Counted from the stretch's first letter, positions 19,601 through 28,170 are shown. The stretch: 64,000 nt of DNA from Symbiodinium natans (GCA_905221605.1 CAJNDS010002251.1:278501-342500), one strand, 5' to 3'. Notes: generated by a model from the sequence alone, not told the origin. Numbers and translations are program-made.

Positions 19601-19893
19601 TTGACCCAAGAACCTTCCCTGAACAACCAAGTAGATCTGACTTCGCATTTTGGAAACCTTGGTGTGGCAGTACGAAACGTCTTTGGTTTGTGTCCGACAA
19701 TCAAGTACTTAGCATTTGGGTGCGAAACCCAACCTGGTCTTTTGAGCTTTTCTTTGGGAATGTCTATTGGCGGCACCTCATTTATGGCTGCTGAGATCTC
19801 AGGATCGGGGTGCTCGACCACTGGATCTCGGTCCTCTGCTGCTCCTGCGAAAGCCTCGGCCGGCCCTATTGGGCGGCAGATTTCTGAAAACCC
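16645..19893 (-). CDS. Pol: integrase and reverse transcriptase
   Basis: The frame has no ATG near its start and is expected to be entered by a -1 shift at GGGTTTT (19887-19893). Numbering from the GTG at 19821, the integrase zinc finger is H134, H138, C145, C148; the core carries D179 (TVDHI), D241 (YSDNAPE) and E272 (VIERE), followed by a GAG-like linker. Residues about 440-600 are acidic and proline-rich. RT shows QQADGIAAYTQALFKG (D767) and YVDDFKMAG (856-859). After RT there is an insert, EDFWEVD to WWTGKTYF (934-1008), which resembles a segment of the gag-protease frame. The stop codon overlaps the next ATG as ATGA. Confidence 0.9.
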   Translation of the reverse strand, partial: GFSEICRPIGPAEAFAGAAEDRDPVVEHPDPEISAAINEVPPIDIPKEKLKRPGWVSHPNAKYLIVGHKPKTFRTATPRFPKCEVRSTWLFREGSWVKVEDKVNVRELDNKVARLEGNPILSLTIFEDPDVEPDSDNEGIARSLAEADLKAEAKSVEHLFSHRPKNPFCEVCQRAKMLAPQARKKGGSSTIVSKAFGDHITVDHIITRDLRDHGFQDERVALVVKDVFTKFRYVYPSPTKSSDQCYEDLLHFLGQEDTVGVFYSDNAPELHAAIKSLGVRHVTSREYVDTNKSVIEREIRTILEGTRSNLVQAGLPDKLWLLAAQHHAMALNATKRFDNGIVPWEARYGEPFLGLMIPFGARVLYWNNPKQNIPAYSKFAPTGVEGIFLGYHIQPGFIWKEEYLVTPVKGCDFAFEIGNFPILRSKRMELLPGEFTFPMRSEQLALQESLRKPALSDQDCSWGGTDGAGPRAPPGDSPDEPLPPPGVPDLDGSDLKDRLSEYLDQVAKENEDYVPEDVGAVEDWLGGDAPGSSKEATTGPEASSTLPRHDPKTMPDGRKVPKGYNWDGVRLVRDKKGSKRPPDTPSEFWHMYSKAQREADIERFERKKAREAEEDARKALRDSPAMPVVTEPDPEPHRDRMASLYWAKLGQVASEMFAVVARVVGPKEIESTPAAKEAMDREWKKLADKSCWLEKKVREYRDVAAEAKHKNVKAHFGKIFELCSVKGDELPDGHPQKKWKGRSVFQGNNVQDENHDRAIFAELGSSPASMEAGKIIDVFGSQPGYVKQQADGIAAYTQALFKGIETWVRLPRNRWPKEWSGYEDPVCPLRLALYGHPDSGGIWERYCTEQLESVGFTAVLPDIWHSVFYHAELDLLLVVYVDDFKMAGPQDKINKGWELIAKVIDMEPAEVLGRYFGCHHVEQNQVQLSREDHPFAYVFDKKHASPAADYQVRPNRKEDFWEVDAELAAVVRHHIYPRRKLYVPTQDDVSKFPHISCQRITVFDDGRDPIHDDLNRGGPADQSGWWTGKTYFPIAEVSDEDFSHALAAKRYKPKRSKAEAKREARQSKFKSTESISQGKPLP
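16657..16663 (-). promoter_or_regulatory. candidate -1 frameshift site GGGAAAA (RT to RNase H)
   Basis: In the RT frame the codons are CAG GGA AAA CCC, giving G-GGA-AAA, a classic X-XXY-YYZ heptamer. The -1 frame is open only from just after a TGA at 16676-16678, and the RT frame stops at 16645-16647, so any shift must occur within about 28 nt. The heptamer lies inside that small window. Confidence 0.75.
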
Positions 19894-21431
19894 TCGGACA
19901 GAATTGGCCGTCCGAGAGATCCTGAGGCTTCTTCGTTGGTACTTGGGGCGGCCATTGCTCCTCCCCCAAGGACAGGCACCATACCTCTCATTCTACACCT
20001 TAGTCTTTGACCATTGGGCGCAACGAAGTAAGGCGGCTTTTTGGGGTACCAATGGAACTCATAACCGTCCTCCATGCACCTTCTTCCAACAGAGCAAACA
20101 GGAGGAGTACTTGCGAGAACGTAGAACTCTAGCTCTTTGCCAAACTCCGGGAAGTCGATCCTGACCGATTTGTCACCCTTGACATTTCCGTTAGCAGTGA
20201 TGAGGTTTACTTGTCGAGTAGCATTGCCTATCGGCTCTTCGCCAAAGTACATAGCACGATCAGCTTCGCTGATGAGGTCCTCCTCGCTCCCCGTATCAGC
20301 AAGGAATTCTAAGGGCGTGGCGATTCCTGGACAGGCGATCTCTGAGCTCTCAACGACGTGCTTGCACATCCCACACATGAGAGAATCAGGCTCATCACAT
20401 TCTAAACGGCAGTCGGTTCTCTCTCCCCCCTCATGCCGGGCAAGGAGCATAGTGAGTTCCCTTGCGTTCCTAATTGCAACCTGAAGGTCATTGTTGTCAG
20501 GTTTGGGGCAATTTTCCGCATCGGCATAGCAAGTGTTGTACCTGCGAACTTTGTAGGAATGCTTGTACCCCTTCCCTTCAAAAGGAATTTCCCTGACTTT
20601 GGGCTTTTCACAAAACTTGACCTTCTTGTTTTGTTCTTTGATTTTGAACACAGTCTTGCCAGTCCATGGCGTCTTGTCGTTCGTCCCCCCTTTTCCCCCT
20701 TTCCAATCCCAACTCTCCTTTGCTGTGTAGGGAGCAACGGGAAGAGTCTTGATCACCTTGGCCGTACCTTTCAACTTTTCAAGAGCAACAGGGCATGACA
20801 TTTCAGGCTTGTACATAGTACTTCTGTAGTTCAGGTGATGTCGAATGGCTTCACCCCTTTTGAAATCCACTTCCCAGTAGTCCTTCTCTCCATCTTGTGG
20901 GTCATCTCCCTCGGGACGGATTGAGGCTGCAGCCGCAATCGAGATGCAGCATGCGGCTCTCCTGTCCTTCTCCTTAGAGCGACCACGGCTTGGCTTTCTG
21001 CGCGTTTGCGCAGGCGATGGAGACCTAGGTTTGTCTGGGTCCTTAGGAGCCGGGGCTGCGTTTTCACCACCTGTGGGAGCGGGGCTCGGTTCCCTATGCA
21101 AGAAACGGCACTTGTCTCCCCTGGTACATTTGCCTTTCTTCCAAAACGTGCATACCTGCTTCTTCTTCTGGGCGGTGCGAACAGGGGACTGCGAGCGTGG
21201 TTTGTGCGAGAACTTGCACTTGTCGCCCCTGGTACACTTACCCTTTTGAAAGTCGTAGCAAACTGGCTTTGGGCTTGGTGAACGGCTAGGTGATCTAGAC
21301 CTGGACGGGGTCCTAGAGCGAGATCTTGACTTCGAGTTGGATTGGCTACCGGCAGAGCGATCTCTTCCCCGGCCACTCCTTGACGGAGGGCGTTGCGGCC
21401 TTCCGCCTTCAAGAACAGGAGCTCCAAATTT
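19866..21431 (-). CDS. Gag C-terminal RS/CCCH region and retropepsin
   Basis: The -1 frame relative to gag, without a usable ATG at its start. It opens after a TAG at 21459-21461. From the candidate slip at 21431 it reads KFGAPVLEGGRPQRPPSRSG, then an SR-rich stretch, then two CCCH zinc fingers (C-x7-C-x5-C-x3-H, CYDFQKGKCTRGDKCKFSH and CTFWKKGKCTRGDKCRFLH), probably the nucleic-acid-binding part. Next comes a segment with DYWEVD, IRHH and PWTGKTVF. The protease has FLADTGSEEDLIS. It ends 27 nt after a second slippery site. Confidence 0.85.
   Translation of the reverse strand, partial: KFGAPVLEGGRPQRPPSRSGRGRDRSAGSQSNSKSRSRSRTPSRSRSPSRSPSPKPVCYDFQKGKCTRGDKCKFSHKPRSQSPVRTAQKKKQVCTFWKKGKCTRGDKCRFLHREPSPAPTGGENAAPAPKDPDKPRSPSPAQTRRKPSRGRSKEKDRRAACCISIAAAASIRPEGDDPQDGEKDYWEVDFKRGEAIRHHLNYRSTMYKPEMSCPVALEKLKGTAKVIKTLPVAPYTAKESWDWKGGKGGTNDKTPWTGKTVFKIKEQNKKVKFCEKPKVREIPFEGKGYKHSYKVRRYNTCYADAENCPKPDNNDLQVAIRNARELTMLLARHEGGERTDCRLECDEPDSLMCGMCKHVVESSEIACPGIATPLEFLADTGSEEDLISEADRAMYFGEEPIGNATRQVNLITANGNVKGDKSVRIDFPEFGKELEFYVLASTPPVCSVGRRCMEDGYEFHWYPKKPPYFVAPNGQRLRCRMRGMVPVLGGGAMAAPSTNEEASGSLGRPILSEGFQKSAAQ
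19887..19893 (-). promoter_or_regulatory. candidate -1 frameshift site GGGTTTT (protease to Pol)
   Basis: Protease-frame codons are GAG GGT TTT CAG, so the heptamer G-GGT-TTT is in register. After a -1 slip the frame reads GFSEICRPIGPAEAFAG and continues into integrase. The protease stop (19866-19868) follows shortly after. Confidence 0.7.
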
Positions 21432-23239
21432 GTCCCCATGTGACTTAGCGATTCTATCCTATTCTTGCGCATCCTTTCACGGGTTAGCAAATCCCGAATG
21501 GACTTCAACAAGAACGCGTAGGAATGTGAGGCAGAACCTTCCTTGGCCCTATCATAGATCTCCAAGTCGTATTTCATCCTTGAGGACTTGCGGATTTGGC
21601 GGAGAAGGATGTCACGCAGAACCATTTCTTCTGGAACATGACTCATACCGGCAATGACTGACTCCCAATTGTGCAGGAATGTAGTCAAGTCGTCACTATG
21701 CAGTGTAACCTTCAAAAGGTCTTCTACTGAATAGAGCGACCCTACTTCTTCATTGGTTTTGAAGTACTGATCAAACATAAGCAACACCTGGCGTCCTCGT
21801 ACCGCACGTCCATGGACCGCCTCGGTTTCTTTGAAGGTGAGCACCTGTCGAGATAACTCTCCCTTGGCGACCTTGGTAAGCGCGGCTAGGATTTTGGTAT
21901 CCAGCGTGAGGAACTTTCCTGGTTCACGGAGCTTGTCATGATCAGCATCCTTCGCGTAAACCTCTAAAATCCAAGAGAAAGCTTCGTCTGGTCTGTCTGA
22001 GGCTGCCCTAACCGCTTCCCGAGTTGCTGTTTTCCACGCACGATACGTTTCGGGGTTGGGGAAGTCCGGCAAACGGATGTTCTCAGCCTCTTTGACCTTT
22101 GGCTTGTCATCTTCGCCGCCTTTGTCTCCCTTGAGGAGTTTGGCGGCTTCCAGCAACGCTTGTTGCGTCTGTGCGATTAAATCAACTCCAGTGGCTGCCG
22201 GACTAGCCGGCGTGCCCATTGGGGCCGCGAGACCAGACACTCCTCCACCTAAGCCAGTCGGGGGCACAGGGGTTCCCGGGGCTTGTGTTGGAGCTTGTGG
22301 CCCCGCTGGTGTGGCAGTAGTTACCGCACCACCAAAACCGGAAAACATTGCTCTTAGGCTGAGCGGGATCACGCTTGGCGATGAAAACTGAGGAGCTGTC
22401 GGCACATTAAGGCCGGCACTTTGCGGTACCGTTGCTGGGGTCACGGCCGGAGGGAACTGAGCTTGGGACGCAGTGTCCTGAGAAGCATTCCTGTCCTGCT
22501 CGAGTTTGAGCGCACGCTCAGCTGAGGAGAGTTCGTCCTGAAGAACATCATTTTGACGCCTCATTTCCTCTTCACTCTCGCGGGCAAGTAACCTATACTG
22601 CTGCATTGCCTGATCATGTTCCCTACCAAACCACTCTCCCACCTCATTGAGGGTTTGTGTTTTGTTCTCCTCTGCTTCTTCGATTAAAGTTGTTCGAAGT
22701 TGCGTGATCTGCGAACTAACGCTGGAAAAATGTTCCGTTTGGAAAGCGATGACTTGGTGTTGTTGTCGCAGCTCCGACACGAGATGGTGATTGGCTTCGA
22801 TAAACTGATATCGTTGTGTGGCAATCTCGGATTCGAGCTGTGCAACGATCTCCTCATGCTGTCGATTTGCTCGTTCTTCAACATTGGCGATTCTTTGATC
22901 ATGAGCATATTCGGCAGCCTGGCGGAACCTCTGGTGCCTGTTTTCTGCTTCAGTTTCAAGTTCACCGAGAAGCGATCTGGTTTGTTCCGGAGATTCACCG
23001 ATCATGATGTTTTGCTGGAAATTCTGTCGATACATATGCAACTGTGGTGCGAACGGTACAGCTGCAAAAGGAGTTCGGGCGTTTGGATCAAACACATTAG
23101 TGCCTGCTGCGCCCTCTTCCAGTGCACCGTTCGAAGCAACTTGCTCGGAAGCAGTCTGGGGTAGTCCCACAGGAAGCATGTCGTCAGATTCCAGGTCGGT
23201 TGCCACTTCGGTGGGAACCAGCTCGGGGCTGTCTCCCAT
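20831..23239 (-). CDS. Gag-like structural protein
   Basis: Starts at ATG 23239, 64 nt after the 5' LTR. Residues about 90-260 are rich in Glu, Gln and Arg with heptad-like spacing, so a long coiled coil is likely. A Pro/Ala/Gly-rich linker follows (about 265-360). Residues about 385-600 (from RLPDFPNPETYRAWKTATRE to YAFLLKSIRDLLTRERMR) resemble copia-type gag capsid segments. Beyond about residue 604 this frame loses protein-like composition, while the -1 frame gains an RS-rich region and zinc fingers. The real product is therefore probably a 604-residue Gag plus a frameshifted extension; the remaining 198 codons to 20831 are likely little used. Confidence 0.75.
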   Translation of the reverse strand: MGDSPELVPTEVATDLESDDMLPVGLPQTASEQVASNGALEEGAAGTNVFDPNARTPFAAVPFAPQLHMYRQNFQQNIMIGESPEQTRSLLGELETEAENRHQRFRQAAEYAHDQRIANVEERANRQHEEIVAQLESEIATQRYQFIEANHHLVSELRQQHQVIAFQTEHFSSVSSQITQLRTTLIEEAEENKTQTLNEVGEWFGREHDQAMQQYRLLARESEEEMRRQNDVLQDELSSAERALKLEQDRNASQDTASQAQFPPAVTPATVPQSAGLNVPTAPQFSSPSVIPLSLRAMFSGFGGAVTTATPAGPQAPTQAPGTPVPPTGLGGGVSGLAAPMGTPASPAATGVDLIAQTQQALLEAAKLLKGDKGGEDDKPKVKEAENIRLPDFPNPETYRAWKTATREAVRAASDRPDEAFSWILEVYAKDADHDKLREPGKFLTLDTKILAALTKVAKGELSRQVLTFKETEAVHGRAVRGRQVLLMFDQYFKTNEEVGSLYSVEDLLKVTLHSDDLTTFLHNWESVIAGMSHVPEEMVLRDILLRQIRKSSRMKYDLEIYDRAKEGSASHSYAFLLKSIRDLLTRERMRKNRIESLSHMGTNLELLFLKAEGRNALRQGVAGEEIALPVANPTRSQDLALGPRPGLDHLAVHQAQSQFATTFKRVSVPGATSASSRTNHARSPLFAPPRRRSRYARFGRKANVPGETSAVSCIGNRAPLPQVVKTQPRLLRTQTNLGLHRLRKRAESQAVVALRRRTGEPHAASRLRLQPQSVPREMTHKMERRTTGKWISKGVKPFDIT
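21425..21431 (-). promoter_or_regulatory. candidate -1 frameshift site AAATTTG (gag to protease)
   Basis: Gag codons 603-605 are ACA AAT TTG, placing A-AAT-TTG in register. The final G is less favourable than A, C or T for known -1 sites. It lies 28 nt after the last stop in the -1 frame (21459-21461) and just before the RS-rich coding sequence begins. Confidence 0.55.
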
Positions 23240-23303
23240 ACACCAGTGTTTGCCAGAGTAACCAGAGGCGCCGCAGACTCAGTAGAGCCTACGGCTGATA
23301 ACC
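23240..23303 (-). other. leader with possible primer-binding site
   Basis: Immediately after the 5' LTR the sense strand reads GGTTATCAGCCGTAGG. Its start resembles the TGGTATCAGAGC primer site of many copia elements (initiator tRNA-Met) with an extra T. The match is partial, so the primer tRNA is not established. Confidence 0.4.
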
Positions 23304-23447
23304 TATAGTTTGGGAAATCCACCAATGCAATCCGTTAAGCCATGAAACACAGGCGCACTTCTACCTTTTTGTCTCAGAGGGCTTGAGTGCGATAGGTGCA
23401 ACATACATGAAGGCAAAAGTGGCAAGGAGGTCCGAATATAAAATACA
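23304..23447 (-). repeat. 5' LTR
   Basis: 144 bp, identical by eye to 9860-10003. The sense strand has an AT-rich TTTTATATTC close to its start, a possible core promoter. It is followed outside the element by ACCCT (23448-23452), the second copy of the target duplication. Confidence 0.95.
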
Positions 23448-24056
23448 ACCCTAAGGGTTTGGGGCTTAAGGATTGGGATTGAAGGTGTAGGCGTCCGCGG
23501 CTTACAAGCCACGAGGAGTCTAGACCGCCCCACAGCCAAAACCACATATTGAGGCCCTGAGCCTAGACGTGTTTAGGGTTTAGGGTTTAGGGCCAAGTTT
23601 AGGGTTTAGGGTTTAGGGTTCAGGGTTTGGGGAGAGAAACCTTGGAAGAAAAAGGGGCACCCTTGTTGGTTTGAAGGGGCGCAAGGGAACCTAAACCCCA
23701 AAGAAAGAGGCGTGCTCTGGGTCCGAGGAAGGGTAGGCACATGGTCCCCCAGAATGGACCCTGAAATGAAGACCCTTATATACCCATAAAAAAGCCCCCT
23801 TATAGAACTTAAACAAACCCAAGGACCCATACATCAGAAGCCTTTCAAGAAGGTGATATGGTCCGTGAACCTACCCTTGGACCAACTGAATCTCACTTTC
23901 TGCTTGTGGGCATGTCGGTTTGTTAAGAATCCCAAAGCCCTATGAGCCTGAGGCCAAGACCCCGAAGTTTTGGGTTTTCGTTTTGGCTGTTTAGAGGGGT
24001 TGGGGGCCAAAACTAACCCCAACTCTGAGGTCCCTGTTCAGGTACATGGATATTAG

Positions 24057-24191
24057 GGTAAATCAGAAGCCAGCTTCATGTCTTTGGAAATCTTCAGAAA
24101 GAGCGGGACGGTGACATTGCGCAGCATGCGCTGTATCCATGCCGTCATGTGGTTGTCGGGATACACCTCACCGAGGCTTCGCCCAAAGACC
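24057..24191 (-). CDS. putative exon (unknown protein)
   Basis: On the minus strand, after GGGCTTAG at 24192, the segment reads VFGRSLGEVYPDNHMTAWIQ, then RMLRNVTVPLFLKISKDMKL, then ASDLP. This is convincing protein-like sequence in 45 codons. The acceptor AG is clear; the donor is not (a GA donor after GGCTTCT is possible). Confidence 0.5.
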
Positions 24192-24354
24192 CTAAGCCCT
24201 GAGCCCCGAAATAAACCCGACAAGCCCCTAAAACCCCACACCCTCAAGTCCTAAACGCCATGTAAAATCGATGAACAACGAAAACGACCATCATGCATTC
24301 AAGACGGCCAAGAACAAGAGCCCCCGAGATCTTCCCATGCCCGTCTCAAGGAAA

Positions 24355-24464
24355 GGTTTAGGGTTTAGGGTTTAGGGTTTAGGGTTTAGGGTTTAGGGTT
24401 TAGGGTTTAGGGTTTAGGGTTTAGGGTTTAGGGTTTAGGGTTTAGGGTTTAGGGTTTAGGGTTT
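24355..24464 (+). repeat. TTTAGGG array
   Basis: About 15 perfect heptamers, ending in a degenerate TTTACGG/TTTGGG edge. Confidence 0.95.
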
Positions 24465-25253
24465 ACGGTTTGGGTTATGGTTTTAGGGACTCGAAAAGAC
24501 GGTACATCCTGGCTGTTCCCTTCACAACTCAACAGATTACCTCCTTGACACAGAGGTTGGGTGACAGCGAGAGAGTGGAAAAAACCACGTATGCTTAGTT
24601 CTTTGATTGGGGCTTTTTCATACGCTCTCACGAACACACCCAAAAGACAATATCAAGTTGAAAAGATAAGGAACGCATGATCTTCAACTATAAATTTGGG
24701 CTTTTGTTCACTTCACTTCATCAATGTGTTCACTTGTATCATCCGATCACGCGCTCACGCACTCACTTCGCTCGCTCCTTTGTTCATAGAAGTGAGTGAA
24801 CATGTGAACGCAGTGTGAGAGTGACAGGAACGAAGTGAATTACGATGAAACGAAGCACGGAACCATGACTTCCTAGATAATAATCCGCAAACCCTTTGCA
24901 CGGGAACCTTAACCCAGTGCACGGGGCAGCAGAGCCAAGCATGTTGAAGTATCAAACTGAAAAACCTGGCACCCAGGTATCGAAAAGTTGGATGGAGGCT
25001 TTGTCATTCAAGATGTGGGATCTAAGGCTCAGGATGTTGGGTCTAAATCCCAAACCCAAAACCCTCCACACCCCCAAGCCCTCAAACCCCCAAAACCCGA
25101 ATCCCGAAAACCCTAAAACCCCAAACCCGAAAACATCTAAACCCTAAACCCTGTGCGCCCCAAAAAATTCGGGCCTAAACCCTAAACCCGAATTAAACCC
25201 CAAACCGCAAACCCCAAACCCCAAACCCCAAACCCTAAACCCTAAACCCAGGC

Positions 25254-25323
25254 CTGCGGCCAGGCCCTTCGCGAGATTACATTCCCGCAGATATCGGGGT
25301 CCAGGATCATGCACAGGTCCATC
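25254..25323 (-). CDS. putative 70-nt exon with GC donor
   Basis: Minus strand: acceptor CCCAAGTTAG, then 70 nt, then donor CCGCAG/GCCTGG, the AG/GC type common in dinoflagellates. One frame reads MDLCMILDPDICGNVISR, another DGPVHDPGPRYLRECNLA; the phase is undecided. CCCAAAC/CCCTAAA repeats lie to the left and TTTAGGG repeats to the right. Confidence 0.45.
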
Positions 25324-26339
25324 CTAACTTGGGTTTAAGGTTTAGGGTTTAGGGTTTAGGGTTTGCAGGGCTTAGGGTTTTGGGGTTTAGGGTTTGGTTT
25401 GCACGCGTAGCGTTTATGTTGGGCTTATTTTGGGTTTATTCAAGGTTTGTTTTGCAGGCTGTATTTAAAGGTTTATACCGGGTTTATACCCTAAACCCTA
25501 AACCCTAAACCCAAAACCCAAAACCCTAAACCATCAACCCTAAACCCTAAACCGGGGTTTCTGCAAGGTTCGTTTAAGGGTTTGTAGGGTTCATCGGGTC
25601 TAGGGCTCCACCCTCCACCCTCTAAGCCAATGCTCCCAAGACCTGACAGCCCTACCGTCACTGCAGAGAGTTGCGGTTTATGGTTTTGGGTTTGGGGTTT
25701 AGGGTTTGGGGTTTGGGGTTTAGGGTATAGGGTTTAGGGTTTAGGGTGGCTATTTGCTTTGTTCCGCTAGACCCAAGACCCAATTTACGACAAGGACCTC
25801 CGCTCAAACTATCCACCACATCAATGGATGTGACACTCATTTGGGTGATAGGTATCAATAAAGAATAACAATCATACAATAATACAAATAATACTAATAG
25901 AAAATGATACCAATAAAGAATAACTATAATACTAATAATAAGCATATATTAGTAAAATCTTGCTCGTTTTTTGTTTTCAGACTAGGGCTTGGTTTAGGGT
26001 TTAGGGCTGAGGGCGTCTCGCCATGCAGCGGCAGTAAGTACCCATGTGAAAATGAGACACACCACGTTTTTCAAGTTTTTTTGGGGCGGGGGCGGGGGGT
26101 GGGCGGGATGTCACGCGAAGGCACATGTTTCCGATGCAGGCTTCAGTGCTAGGTTTATAATTCCCCCCCCCCCCCCCCCCCCCCCCGTGGGCTTTTACAT
26201 GCCACCACCCGAGCCATTTATCGGGCTGCCGCCCTTTATTCCCACCGTTAAGACAGCATTCCTTTTCTTTTCTCTATCTCTTGGTTTTCCCTAAACCCTA
26301 AACCCTATACCCTAAACCCTAAACCTGAACCCTGAACCC

Positions 26340-26456
26340 TTGTTCTTATCTTCTTTTCTTGTGCTCATTTCTTCGCTTCGCTCAGAGCTGGGCTGCCCTG
26401 TGGCCCCCATGTCAGTCTTTGAAACCTTGCTCGCGCACTCTGCGGTTCTTGGTTCA
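26340..26456. other. unique fragment between outward telomeric caps
   Basis: Flanked by CCCTAAA (26291-26338) on the left and a GGGTTTAGGG-like tract on the right. Open on the plus strand (LVLISSLRSELGCPVAPM, then SVFETLLAHSAVLGS) and also in one minus frame, so the coding strand is uncertain. Confidence 0.35.
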
Positions 26457-27711
26457 GGGTGTAAGTTTTAGGGTTTCGGATTTAGGGTTTAGGGTTGAGG
26501 GTTCAAGGTTTAGGGTTTACGGCCCTAAGCCAAACACCATAAACCCTGTACAGCACCCTAAGCTCTGAACCTTGCACTCCCCGGGTCTAGATCCTCAAAA
26601 GTTAGGCGTGTGCTCCTTGAAAAAATTGCCGACCCACTGAGGACAGAGGGTGTTGACTGTAAACGCCTTGCGTTTTGACTAATTACCCTGAACCCTCTAA
26701 GTGGGTGCCGGCTGATCATGAAGAACGAATGGGCTCTGATGTGGCACCCTAAAGACCCAATTTCTTGATTTTCTTCCTCTAACCTCTTTGGGTATACAGA
26801 ATCCTGCTATATATATATATATATAAGTTTAACCTTTTTTGACTCGGGTGTTCAGCCCCTCAGTTTAAGAGTTTGAGGACTTAGATTGGGCTCAAAAGCC
26901 CCAGAAGGGCCCCTGGGCTCTGCAAAAACGCACCCAAAGCTACCCAGGGCAGCTCATCCCTTTATTAATCTAAGGCTCTAGGGCCCTCAATACCCCAGGA
27001 ATTGAGGCCCCAGAACCTTGTTTAGGAGGTACCAGTCCCTCTGTAGGAGGGTCCTTTGAGCCTTAAGGTAGTAAGGGGTTCCTCGGGTTCCCTTGTGAAG
27101 AAACTCTTCTCCCATAGAAGGACTTTTTCGAACAACCCTACCCTCCCCACCCCCAATATAGGCCTCATGAGCCTTGAAAGGTTTCGGGGTTCTGGTCTTC
27201 TTGGGTTTAGGGTTTAGGGTTTAGGGTTCAGGGCGAGGGTTTAGGGGTTAGGACTCATGGGCTTCGGCTCTGCGAAGAAGGGGGCTTTGTCACAAGGAGG
27301 TGACAAGAATCGGAAGCCCACTTGAGACGTAGCATTATAGGGTTTAGGGTTTAGGGTTGAGGGTTGAGGGTTCAGGGTTTAGGGTTTAGGGTTTATGTTC
27401 CCCTGTTTAGTGTAGGGCCGCCCCCCCCCCCCCCCCCCCCCCCCCCCCTGAATAGTCGAGGCTGGACGGCCCCGGGGGTTTATATGATTTAAATAGGGAG
27501 GAGTGTAGCTAAGTTTAGAAGGGGCAGCGATGCCCGGCAATATTTTTTAGTGGCGCGCCACGTGGAATTTTGTTTCGGCGCCCGGACGATTTGGCTTTAA
27601 ACAGGGACTCCCAAACAGTCAGGATGTCCTGAATAACACAGCCAAATTGACTTTATAGAGGAGGCCCCAGCTTAACAGGGTCCAACATTTAGGGTTGAAA
27701 TACTATAGTCA

Positions 27712-27936
27712 TAATAATCATGATAATCATGATAATCATGATACTCATGATACTCATGATAATCATGATAATCATGATAATCATGATAATCATGATAATC
27801 ATGATAATCATGATAATCATGATAATCATGATAATCACGATAATCATGATAATCATGATAATCGTGATAATCATGAAAATCATGATAATCATAATCATAA
27901 TCATAATCATAATCATAATCATAATCATAATAAGCA
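27712..27936. repeat. AATCATGAT microsatellite
   Basis: About twenty 9-bp units AATCATGAT, each containing the palindrome ATCATGAT, followed by an AATCAT hexamer block. The Met-Ile and His-Asp-Asn frames across it are repeat translations, not genes. Confidence 0.95.
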
Positions 27937-28170
27937 ACCCTCCGCCCTGAACCGTAAACCCGAAATACCTAACCCCGAAGATTCAACCCTGAGCGTAGCC
28001 TCTTAAAGCAGACGGGGTGGGGCTTTCGAGGGTTTGGCAAGCTTAGTCCATGTCGTGTGGGGCTTTCCGGGTTTAGGGTTTAGGGTGTGAAGACCTGGAC
28101 GCGGGCGGGGCGGGGGGGAGGGGGGGGGGAGTGGATTGGGGGCGGGGTGCGTGTGAGGGGTGGGGCGGGG

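Larger units (their letters stand above)
9860..23447 (-). mobile_element. complete Ty1/copia-type LTR retrotransposon
   Basis: A 13.6-kb element on the minus strand. Identical 144-bp LTRs (9860-10003 and 23304-23447) are flanked by the 5-bp duplication ACCCT. The domain order gag, protease, integrase, RT, RNase H is that of Ty1/copia (integrase before RT). All catalytic motifs I can check are present: DTGS in the protease, HHCC and D,D,E in integrase, YVDD in RT, and D/E/D plus HTDRT in RNase H. Downstream of RNase H the same frame adds oxygenase-like and methyltransferase-like segments, and a further 1214-codon ORF follows. The length is far above the 5 kb usual for copia elements because of this cargo. 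Identical LTRs and open frames suggest a recent, possibly still competent insertion. Confidence 0.95.
23453..28170. repeat. telomere-repeat mosaic, second part
   Basis: TTTAGGG and CCCTAAA tracts (23571-23630, 24355-24464, 25200-25253, 25332-25373, 25485-25550, 27205-27235, 27340-27395) and unique fragments, with poly-C runs at about 26162-26186 and 27421-27448. A degenerate copy of a dispersed sequence (GGGCACCCTTGTTGG, GGGAACCTAAACCC) is at about 23650-23735. The stretch 24480-25000 holds low-identity unique sequence with no gene that I can support. Confidence 0.75.

Noticed and set aside
20831-21424. C-terminal 198 codons of the gag zero frame as functional protein
   Set aside because: Composition changes abruptly at the slip site, while the -1 frame encodes RS repeats and zinc fingers. 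The zero-frame tail may still be made as the unshifted end of Gag.
9860-23447. The frame changes as simple inactivating indels
   Set aside because: Not excluded, but identical LTRs, intact catalytic motifs and in-register slippery heptamers at three junctions make programmed shifting the better reading.
27689-27950. Met-Ile and His-Asp-Asn repeat proteins
   Set aside because: Pure translation of the AATCATGAT microsatellite.
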